64,000 bases of DNA from Caenorhabditis remanei (taxonomy: Eukaryota; Nematoda; Chromadorea; Rhabditida; Rhabditidae). The stretch covers positions 16,554,001 through 16,618,000 of the forward strand of contig NC_071328.1 in NCBI RefSeq assembly GCF_010183535.1. The letters are read 5' to 3'. A model generated the notes under the pieces. It saw nothing but the letters and a program-made list of their open reading frames with translations. It was not told where the DNA came from and ran no database searches. Of this stretch, positions 45,901 to 57,900 are shown piece after piece. Each line of letters opens with the position of its first letter. Position 1 is the stretch's first letter. The position numbers and the translations under genes are program-made.

Positions 45901-48900
45901 CTGATGAGGAGGCTAAAGACAACGTGTTCACTTATCAGTTGGCAGAGGAATCCGAGTATTTTTATGTGACAACTGATAAGGATTCAAAACAGTCTTCGGT
46001 GGGAGTACTCAGAGTTAAACAGGTATGTTTCGTTTTTTCCTGTTTTAAGGGTGATACAAGGCGTAAAATGAGATTTTTCGGGTTTTATGGTAAGTTTGAA
46101 AATTTTTTTAAAAACTTTTTTCAAAACTCAATTTTAAGATCCCATCACGGCTTAGACTAGTTTTGTAGATCACAATTTTCTGCTAGCTCCGCCCATTTTT
46201 GAGACATGCGCCTTTAAAGATAGCTCTTTCAACAAGATCCTCTCCTTCCTCTCCATCGACCATTTTCGCGTCGAAGGCACCCCAGCCGATTCTAGCGCCG
46301 CAGGCACCCCAGCCGATTCTAGCGCCGCAGGCACCCCAGCCGATTCTAGCACCGCAGGCACCCCTGACGATTCTATATAACGATTTTAGCGCCGCAGGCA
46401 TATTTAAAGGCGGATATCTCAAAAGTGGGCGGAGCTATCAAAAAGTTGACAACTAGAAAAATGATCCAAAAGTTGTGATCTACAAAACTAGCCTATTTTT
46501 GAAAAGTTTAGTAAATGAACATAGCCGTGACGGGATCTTCAATACGTCATTTTTGTAATTTCCCCTTTTTTTTCTCCGCTGAATATACTTTTTTTTGTTT
46601 CCATCATCTCCTCTCGATTTACTCCTAATCGGTCTAGTTCTTTCCCTATTCAAGGTCTCCAGAAGAAGACAGCTGGAGACAGTTTTCTAATTGTTCCTCC
46701 TCCTCTTCCCCTATTCACGTCATCTCTCTCCCTTCCTAAACTACATTAATAAATCATTTTGGATAGATGATCGGAGGGAGGGGACACAGAGTTATTACCA
46801 TATTCAATTTTAGTGCGAAGAGAGCGACTACAAACTAGATAACTTTTGGAAAAGACTCAAAATAAATATAATTTGTCAACTTTTTAGGTTTTCATGCAAA
46901 TAACTCAGTTTTGAAATCGTTTCCAATGTTTTTAGTGCAAACACCTAAAAATTCGAACATTTCCCACTAAAACTCATTGAAAACCACAAAAATACGATTT
47001 TGCTGAGGCTAACTCAAATTTGTAGTTTGTAGTCAGTTAGCCTCAACAAACCGATTTTTCTTCAATGAAATTTCGCAATTTCTCTCGCATATTGGAGTTC
47101 CAGCATACCCGCCTAATGACCTATTTTAGTGTCCCCCTAAGCCTTCCAAAATAAACAATTCCCTTCTCCTACTACTCCACCCAGCTAAACAATACAATTT
47201 CTTCTCCCCAATTTTCTGCTTAAGCAGAGCCTAAAAAGTAGTCCCCCAATATCCACTTGAGATATGTATCCTCTTCTCTTTTGGATTATTACGAAAAAAA
47301 ATTAATTCTCTTTTTTTGGAAAAAGATCGGACGGATGAGCGACCATAAAAATTTTAATTATCCTCTTCTTTTTTGGGCAAAAAGCAATTTTTACTGAGGC
47401 TAGCCCAACTGTGTAGTTTGTAGTCTATATATTTTCTATTAATTTAAAAAAAAATCGAAAAAAAAGATTTTACTGAGGCTAACTGAAACTTGTAGTTTGT
47501 AGTCGTTAGCCTCAGCAAAATTTGTTGAGGCTAACTCACTACAAACTACAAATTTGGCTTAGCCTCAGTAAAACTAATTTTTTCAAATTTTGCGATTTTT
47601 CGCTTGCATTTCTCAATTTTTCGAAAATTTTACGTTTTCCATCTAGATTTTTGCAGTTTACAACGAATAACCCTAAAACTTACTCATCTTCTTCATCTCT
47701 CCAGAATCCTAAATGATTCATCTGTCCCCGTATTTCATCACTACTAAGAGGTTATAAATCACAATTTGTAAAGCATTAAAAAGATGCCTCTGTGTGGAGT
47801 AGTGAATGAGAACAACTGTTGTCGACTCATTCCCAACTGGACAACAGCCACCAACACTTGCTGCTCACTCTCCCAGATATTGTTGGGACAACATGAGATG
47901 TTTCGTTGTGTCTGTGTAATGTGCGGTAGATCAGAAACGCTTTTTTCTTGATTGGATCCCATTTTGTTTCAGAGGAAATCTGCGGAAATTTAGTTTATTG
48001 TGGTGAAAATTCGAAATTAAAAAAAACGGAAATCAGCTGCGCCCACTACTCCGAGTATTTTTTTCGAAATCTCGACTTTAATTCCGCATTTTTCACAATA
48101 AAAACCGGAATAAACCCAGAAATTGAATAGACTCGATGTTTGTTAAAATTCAGAAAACAATTTGGCGAAATAGTTTTTCAAAATAAGCATTGAGAACCAA
48201 AGTTCATGATTTTTGACTTTAAAATTGTAAAAATTGCTTTAGTTTTGCTGGAAAAAGGTAAATTTCTTATTTTTCAACATTAAAATTTCCGTTTTCCAAT
48301 GATTCAAATAATCTTTTCTTAGGTTTTTTCGTGAAAAACTCTTCTAAACTAGCAGAAAATGATTAATTTTCAGTTTTTTCCCCAAAAAAATGAGGGAAAA
48401 TGTTCAAATTTTGAGAAAAACTGATAAACTCCAAGAAAGTAAAATCCACGTCACAAAATTGCGAAGGGGGCGTGGCCAAAATGTGGGTGGAGCTTTAGAA
48501 TCAATTTTTTCTAGGAAAAATTTCGAAAATCCGCTGAAAATCCACTTTTTACGCTCTGAAATTAATTTTTTCTTTCTTGAAAAAAATTCAAAAATTATTT
48601 TTGCTACGTGGCTCCGCAATTTGTCGTGACGGTGTTCACGTACCCGAATGCACCGAGTTTTACGAGCAACTTTGTTTTGGCGCTAAAAATCAGAATTCGA
48701 ATTTTATTTTTCTAGTTTCCGGCCACTTTTTCCCATTTCTGCAGAATTTCCGACCTTCCCACGATTCTATAAAATCAAAAATAGTCTTCTGTTTCTCACC
48801 ACGATCATAATGAATCATGAATCACTCTATGCGCCGCCCGTCTTTCTTTTTTCTGTCATTCTCTCCGAAAAGTTTTAGTTGTTTTGCCGTGTTTGAGGGG

Positions 48901-51900
48901 AGTGCTGATTTCATCTTCGAACGATTTGAATCTCTTTAGATGTATTCAGAAGAAGAAGACGTTACTCCTCGATTTATTCGTGTTCCGAATGAATTCGTTG
49001 ACTCGGAAAATACTCCTTTTATCGTCATTTTATCGTCTGGAAAGTTCCTTTTTACTCTCGCAAATAGTTACATTATCCCAATTTTCACTTTTCTCGTCGA
49101 GAAAACCGGAGAATTTCTTTCGCTCCATTTTCTCGTTTTGTTGAGGCTAACTCTGACTTGTAGTTTGTAGCAAGTTAGCCTCAGCAGACTTTTACTGAGG
49201 CTAAGCGACTACAAACTACAATGACGAGTTAGCCTCAGTAAAATTGATTTTTTTTGCTAATTTCTGATTTTTTCGCGCATTTTTAAAGTTTTTTTCAGAA
49301 AATTTCGATTTTCTTTGCTAGAAACTGAATTTCGTCATCAAACATCCGGAATATTGTTTTAGTTTTTGCTGAGCCTAATAAAATATTGTAGTTTGTATTT
49401 TATTATTGTCAGTTAGCCTCAGCAAAACTTGTTTTGAAGCTATTTTTCTCATTTTTCTATATATATTTTTCAAGAAAAATTGATTAATTCCGTAAGTAAT
49501 TTCGAAACATAATTTTTGAATTAAGAAAAGCCGAAATCCCAAATTTTCCCACGTTTTTTACATTTAGCACTAACTGAGGCTAAGACTACAAACTACAAAT
49601 TGAGCTTAGCCTCAGTAAAATCGGTTTTTGGTTGTTTTCGATGGTTTTTTAGTGTCAACCGTTTCTTTCTCGGATACCTTGAAAACTACAAACTACAAAA
49701 AGTCGGTTAGCATCAGCAAAATGAGTTGTCTTCGGTATGTTTTCGAAAAACCGAAAATATTTGCTATTTTCTTTTCAAAAATAGTAAAAACACTCGAATC
49801 GGTCAAGCTCTTTCCTCGTTTTTCCAAAGAAATCTGCCACTCCCAGATTTCCGGCGGAAACTTTTGATGATTAATGGTTTAAAACACGGCCTCCTCCTCT
49901 CATAGTACAACTTGCCGCCAGAAAAGAAGATTCCCTGGGCTCTGAGAAAAAGAGAATAAGAAGGAGTAGGCAACATCTTCTGAAGTCCTTCTCACGTCTT
50001 CTTCTACTTTTTCTCCATGTTTGATGCGATTTTGACGAGCTCCCAAGAGAGAGTGAACGTATAGAAGGTTCTCCCGCTCTATTCATCCCACACCGACAAG
50101 TGCGCGCGCACGGACCGGCTGTCACCCATAAAACTTCTCTCTCCGGATATGTATTAGTTTTTTCTCCGTTGTAGTGGTAGTAAGAGCACTGGGAGTCACT
50201 TTGTTTTTGGTAGCCTCTAAGTTGCAGAAATTCTAATTCTGCAAAAAAAACCACGCCCATTCTTGCAGTTTTGGAGCATTGAGGCAGTTTTCCATTATTC
50301 CTGGAACACGATTTTCAAATGCAAAATCGTGTGAGAAGGCGTAGCCTAAGTGGGGCGGAGCCTATTTTCAATCTTTCGATAAAAAAGTCAATTTTTGGAT
50401 GTTTTGCCTTAGAATGCTATTTTACTGAGGCTAAGCAACTACAAACTATAACTTAGAGTTAGCCTCAGTAAAGATGTCAAAATGCTTACAAATCTCAACT
50501 TTTCGGAAAAATTGAAATCTCCGTGTCAAAACTACACTTTTTGAGTCGAAAATCTTGAAAATTGCCAAAAATTCTGTTTTTGCTGAGGCTAACTCTAATT
50601 TGTAGTTTGTAGCTGTTAGCCTCAGCAATCTTTACTGAGGCTAACTGGCTACAAACTACAAAATGAATTTAGCCTCAGCAAAAACTTTTTTCAGGATTTT
50701 TTAGAAGGAAATTTTGAGTTTTTTCTTTAATCTTTCGATAAAAATAGTCAATTTTTGGATATTTTGAGCCAATTTCAGTCCGAATACCTTCAAAAATCTC
50801 TTTAGAGAACCAAAATCGAAAAAAAAAAACGGATTTGCTGAGGCTAACTTTTTTTTTGTAGTTTATAGTCGTTAGCCTCAGCAATCTTTACTGAGGCTAA
50901 CTGGCTACAAACTATAAAATGAAGTTAGTCTCAGCAAAAATCGTTTTTCACAGTTTTTTTGCAGGAAATGTTGAGTTTTTGTGGTATTCGGGGTGAAATT
51001 TTGTTTTAGAAAATCACAAAAAATTGACGACTTGGTCACTGTAACTTTAGCCTCTGCAATCTTTACTGAGGCTAACTGGCTACAAACTATAACTTCCAAG
51101 TTAGCCTCAACAACCGTTCCAGTTCCCCTCCTTTTCCTCAGAATCCTCCAGAATCTTCTCAACTTTTCACATTTCTCTCCTAATTCACACAGCTGGAGAC
51201 CGTCTCCAACTGGACATCACCACGACGCCGTTCTTCTATTACCCACTCCTCTCCCCCCCAATTCTCTCGATAAGCCAGTTTCGGAATTCGAGAAAGAGAG
51301 ATTAGATGCGAAACGATTATGACCCTTCTGTATTGGCAGATGGATTTCGCGAGAAATGCGAAACGATAACTATGTGAGAGAGAATCAATGGATTTATGTG
51401 ATCTCCGAGAGGATGAGGTTTATCACTTTTCATTGTATCACTTATCTGCGTAATTCGTGAATGAGAATTGGACAGTGTAGCAAATTTGCTCTATTACACT
51501 CAATTTTGCAGTACAGTGACCAAATATAGTTGCTAACTTGCTCTATGGCACTGACCAAAAATAGCTAATTCGCTCTATCTCACTCACATGAAATAGTGTA
51601 ATTACCATTCCCTATTATAAACCAAAACTTCCACTTCTTGAACAATTTCTCCAAACATCTAAAATCTCCTCTAAATCTTAAGTTTCGCAAGATGATCCGC
51701 TTTGAGCCGCCCGTGTTTTGTTTCTCTCTTTCCACTCGCTTCCGACCACCGCCCGTATACACCATTTTGTTTTGTAGCAAAAAGGGCGGTGGCGAAATTT
51801 GATATCTCTTTTCCATCTAAATACGGTGCAACAAGAAGAGAAACAATCACTTTTTTCATTTCATTCCCGCTGTGGAATGCTCCAAACCGGAATTTTTAGC

Positions 51901-54900
51901 ACTTTTTTCGGGATATGGATATGTTACGTCAGCATAGGAGACACGTGGTTAACAGAATCCACGTGGCTCCGCCTACTTATCGGTGTTTGACCGCTTACAT
52001 GCGGAACATGGTAATAGATGGGGGTGGTTCAGCTCAAGTTATGTCACGTGGCAATTTGATCCGAATTCCGAGAATCACGTGGCAAAGCTCCGCCCACATT
52101 TTACCATCTGCAGTTTCTGTTTGAATGGGCGTGGCCTACTCATCGGGTTGCAGAAGTTTCCACGTTGCACCCAACCACAAAACTTGTGAATCCTCTGAGC
52201 GCAGTTCTCATCTTTTCCGTGCGGCAATTTTGCAAAAATGGGCGTGTCTTATCTCAAATTTGTCACGTCACAAGCTACTTCCTCTTGTCACGGTTTCTCA
52301 GCAATATTGCAAAACGTGCGTGGTCTAGTCACTACTTTACAAACCGCCCATCTCTAAGTGCTCATCTACCTATCAGAATCGTTTGAAAAAAAGCCGAGAA
52401 GGGTCAATTGAAAGTGACTGATTTATAAGGTGCCCTGGTGCTTCCGCTGGTTCTCTCTTCTCGAAAGAAGAATAAAGCGACGACAAAAGGTCTCTCTCAT
52501 TTGATGACCCTTCCCCCACTCATCACCTTTTTATTGTCTTTTTCGCACCCTGACATACCACCCGGGCGCTTTTTCTTGTTGCCAACCAACTGTCCTTTTG
52601 AAGGTCCTTCACGGACGGTCTCTTTTTTTCTGACAGTAGTTATGGTATGTAATTAAAAGGCGGTCTCTACAACACCACCGACTTAGTCTCGGTGTATGTC
52701 TGTTCGAAGTGGGTTTTTTTGTCTTTTGAGAATTGAGAGACAGAGGAATAAGCCTCTTTCGTCGTTCATCGATATTGAAAGACCATAACTGGTTTTTTGT
52801 CTTTCTTGACTTTTGGAGGAAGAAGAAGACGGATGGCTTCTATAGATTGATTTTCACAAAAATATAGAAATGAGATGACTTTTTGCTGAAAAAGTGGTTT
52901 AGATAGCATAAAACGCCTGGAATCTCTAGAGGCAAAAGTTCGCTCTATCGTACTTTTTGACATCTTGAGAGCCGCAATGCAACCCGATCCCTTGACTATC
53001 GTTAGGAAGCTGAAATTCTGCTGAAAAGGAATCCGAAGCCGGTTTTTTCGAAAAACTAGTTTTCGATTCTATTTCAGTAGAGTTTTTTGAATTATATGAG
53101 TTCTGTCTAGGCGGTCCTCAGACTCCGAGACTTGATGTTTCCAGTCGAAACGAGAAAGCGGTCGTCGTGAAGATTCTGAATCCGTTTTCAAATTTCGTCT
53201 CTGACCAAAATTGACCGATTTACACATTTTCCAAACTAAAAAGCATTGTATCTCGGTCAATTATGGTCCTAGACAAAATTAGAAAAGATATTCAGAATCC
53301 TCGCGGCGTCAGCTTCTGAGTCATATCAGATTTTAGTCAATCTCATAGGTTCTTCACTTTTCACGATGTTAAGTGGTCTCGGTCGGTTTCCATCCCAGGA
53401 GAATCTCAGTGTGGATTCAGAATCCTCACGACGTCAGCTTCTGAGTCATTCCACGTTTCGGAATTTCTGATAGACTCGATACCTGGCCAAGTCCCTACCC
53501 AATGTTTCTGATGAACTTGTTCATCATGTTTCATTCGGAATTAGTCGCCGTTAGCCTCATTTGTACCTTACATCGGTCGGAGGTGAGACTAATTACAATT
53601 GTTGCCAAAATGATTCAATTTGTTCTCCTTCTCCCTATTCCATCCCTCTTCGTGACCTAGTTGGTGTTTCAGAAGAGGTGACGAAGTGGAAACGGAGTGG
53701 GTATTCGCACTTTTGGTATCTTGATGGAATGTAGGAAGAAAAAACACTGTTGGTTGAGATGTTATCTAGAAATTAGATAATGTCGGTGTCTTTACCGTCT
53801 TTTAGCACATCGTCAGGTTTTGATCTACACGTGTTAAGGAGGAGGTGAGAAAGGACATCTGCTAACAGCTGGAAGTGTTTTGTTGAGGATAAAGATGAAT
53901 TGTAGTTTGTAGCCATTTCTGATATTTTTCGAAAAACGCAAAAATATTGATTTTCAGCTTTTTGCTGAGGCTAACTCCGCTCTGATTTTCTTGAAAATCG
54001 GAAAATTTTTTGATTTTCAATGAAATTTCCGTTTTTGCTGAGGCTAACTCCGCTTTGTAGTTTGTAGTCTCTTAACCTCAGTAAACCGAATTTTAACTGA
54101 TTCTGGTCAGTTTTTAGTGAATTTTTGCGTTTTTTCGACACACTTCAGCCTATTTTTAGTCGTTTACGAACAAAAACCGAAAAAAGTTTTTTGTTAATAC
54201 CGAAAATCCTATATTTCGATCATTTTTTGTTGAATCCTTTAGTTTTCGCCGTTCGCTATACCATAATGCCTCATATCCAATTAGCTGCCAGTCCGTCATC
54301 TCATCAGAATCTTCTGAATCCATCTCTCCACAATACACACTTACCACTTGCCTAACTGTCAATAAAACTTACGGTAAATAGCTTTCTCCAACCAATTCCC
54401 CCCAAAAAAAGTGCAATAATGCTTGGCAATTAGGTGGTTGTGTTGGGTTGCATGCCATCCTCACATCATTCATTCTCTCTTACAAGTATCCACTCTTCGC
54501 CTCCTTTTCCTCAAAAAAAAAACTAGCCGATGGTCATTTTTTCGCGCGCGGCTTCTTCTTCTTCCTGTGTTGAGAGAGGAGTGTGCTACTAGCGCCTCCT
54601 GTCAACATTGAGTCAGTCCGTCCGTCAGGTCAGTCGCCTAGCCAATGGTTTGTGTATTTATTCGGAGAGTTCACACTCGATGGTTTCGTTTTTTTTTCTG
54701 GTGTTTTTCGAATGAAGAGCTCCTTTCCTCCCTTCAAACCTATTGAAGAGACTTCAAGAGCTATATGCAGCATTCTCAAGAGAAGGAGACAATGACCAGA
54801 TTTTGGGAAGGTGTATTGAGCATTGTATTCCTGTTCACTCATCTCTAGTACCCCCCTTTTGTGTTGATTTTTTTTTTGGTTGGAGGAAGAGGTGAACGGT

Positions 54901-57900
54901 AGTGATACACGTCATTCATTTCTTTTTTATTGGAATTTAGAATTTTTTGGTTCAAAAATTGAGAAAAACGGGAAAAAATAGCCCAATGCAAGTTTTTTTT
55001 GAGGCTAACTTTACTTTGTAGTTTGTAGTCTGTTAGCCTCAGCAAACCAGATTTTCGGAGATTTTTCTTCACTTTTTACCGATTTTTCAATATTATTATG
55101 GCAATTTAGTGTTGAAAATCCACTTTTTACTCTAAAACTGAAAACGACCGAAAAACATAATTTTTGACATTAAATAATTTTGCTGAGGCTAACTTCATTT
55201 TGTAGTTTGTAGCCAGTTAGCCTCAGGAAACTTTTTTCTCAAATTTCGACCAATATTTTCGTTTTTTGTTCTATTTTCCACCGATTTTTTCCAAATTATT
55301 ATGGCAATTTAGTCATGAAAATCCATTTTTCACTCTACAATTGAAAAAAAAAACGATCGAAAAATGATTTTTGCTGAGGCTAACTCCATTTTGTAGTTTC
55401 TAGTCAGTTAGCCTCAACAAACCGTTTTTCTGAGATTTTTATTGAATTTGTCTACTTTTTTCATTTTTTCCCCTATTTTTGTCTAATTTTTCAGTGTTTC
55501 CGAGATAATTTCATCTATTTTTCTCAAAACTAACTATATTCATTTTGTAGTTTGTAGTCGCTTGAAGCGATTTTCTCATTTCTAGTCCCCTTTCTTGCCA
55601 ATAATCGCAACGTTTACTTTTAGTATCATTCAAAATTACTAGTTTCTCACACACATAAAAACAATTATTATTATTGTGCTCTCTCTCTCTTTCTCCAATA
55701 ATCGATAAGAAGAGCTGATAACACATTCTATATGACTCATTCGTCTCTTTCCGGCGCCGCCTCGGAGGTATCATCAAAAATGACAGAGCGACGAGTGATA
55801 TGAATAAAAATGTTTGTTCAAGTGCCCACACGCCTCACTCTCTCCTCGATGCGTTCGTTTTCTTATTCTCCATGCGTCGGTGCGCACATTTCTTCAAATA
55901 GTTTTGAAACTTTTCCAATCTGTCAGTTTTTCGTTTTTTCTCGATGCGTTTGTAGTTGTAGAATAAAACGTCGATCCGTGCCGCCCGTTTCATTTGAAAT
56001 ATCCGCGAAATGCTATATAGAATGCATTAAAACATACGTTGTTCGGTCGGCAGCATACCCAGGTGTTCTCTTTTCTATGCGATTTCTATATAGTCGACGG
56101 CGCTAGGATAGAATTCGGAATTTCGTTTTTAGGTGTTTTTACCTTTAAAAAAATCCAGATTTTCAGCCTAAAATCCAAAAATTTCGAAATAGAGTCTCTC
56201 GCTCTATTGACAACTTTTTACCTATCTCTATAGGGCGCAGGTGCTCTATGTTGATTTTAGTGATGTTCACACTTGTGCATACAATGCGTATTACCACCAC
56301 AACAACGTCTTCTTCTTCTTCTCTTACACCTCTTTAGTAGAAAGAACATGCATCTTTTGCACTCACACTCTGTCCTCCACTGACTCATCTCGTCTTGTCG
56401 ACACAGCACTTGGAGGCACTGTCCTGTTTCTTCCATACCCTCCTTTTTTGTAGAAATAAGAATACCAGTGATGAGTCAGCTCACATTGGACCGACCTTTT
56501 AGGCCTTTGCGGAGGCGGTTAAGCGGAACTTGCTGCGATTTTGCGTCATTTTAAGCTAAAAATCGTCGAAAACAACCGAGAAATAGCGAAATTAGGCAGT
56601 TTTTCAATTTTGCTGAGGCTAACTAGAGTTTGTAGTTTGTAGTCGCTTAGCCTCAGTAAAATTGCTTATCTTGGAATTTTCGTAGTTGTTTCCGGATTTT
56701 TGAAGAAAATGTTCAGAAAAAAGCCAAAAAAACTGGAAAAAAACGCATGTTTCACATTTTACTGAGGTTAGCTCCAAGCTGTAGTTTGTAGTCAGTTAGC
56801 CTCAGTAAAAATTGCTGAGGTTAACTGACTACAAACTACAAAACTCGCTTAGCCTCGGTAAAAATTGCTTTTCTTGGAATTTTCGTCGTTTTTTTGTCGG
56901 ATTTTTAAAGAAAATGTTTTGAAAAAGGAACAAAAACTGGAATAATTGTATTTTCCATATTTTACTGAGGCTAATTGGAGTTTGTAGTTTGTAGTCAGTT
57001 AGCCTCAGCAAAACCAAAATTAAACTTTTTAATAGATTTTTTCATATTTTCGCGGTTTTTTTCGAATCTAATTTAGTCTGCTCAATCTCATCACCCATTT
57101 TTAATGCATCCATTCCCATTCATTATTCTTTTCTCTCCCTTTTGCGGCTCTCAAACTTTCCCAAAGCCATAAACCTTCTTTCCAATAAAATAAAAAACTC
57201 ATTTCACGCGCCCTTTTTATAAAATTTCAAAATCTAACCGCCCATCTCTCTCTCCCTTTTTAGGCACCGCCCGTGTTACTAAAAGTAGGTGCCGCGCGAG
57301 TACTCTTTATTTTATTACTACCAAAGGGACCTACTTTTTCGAACACGAGGGAGCTGCTTAACCTCTCTAAGCACCTCCTCGACACTTTTTTTGTGTCTTT
57401 TGTCGGCGGGGCGGTCAGCTCAACGCATAGCTAAACGAGAGCAAGAGAGGCTAGTTACTCTACTATATTATCAAGTGGACACACGGGAAGAATGCCTCAA
57501 GTGGATTGAGAGATGAGCAGGACGGAAGAGCTCCTCCGCGCGGCCGACGAACTCAATAGAGAAGATAGTGATGAGAGGGAGACATTTTTTAGTGTTTCCC
57601 CCTCCCTCCGTGGTCATTTTTTGTCTTCGAATAGCGAGAGCAGCCTTGTGCTAGCTCAAGCGGAAAGCGATGACCCGAGGCTAACTTTGTAGCTTTTATA
57701 GGTCATTTTCCGACAAAATTGAGTGGTTTTGAGGCAAATTTCACCACAAAAACTCAACATTTCCTGTTCAAAGCCTGAAAAACGATTTTTGCTGAGGCTA
57801 GCTTCATTTTGTAGTTTGTAGTAGACAGTTAACCTCAGTACAATAGCATTCAAAGGCTCAAATTGTCCCAAAAACTTGCAAATCATCGTAACTTTTGAAA

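Noticed and set aside
46170..46361. Open frame with GVPAALESA repeats
   Set aside because: Produced by a 27-nt tandem DNA repeat (nine codons per unit) belonging to a dispersed repeat; not a protein gene.
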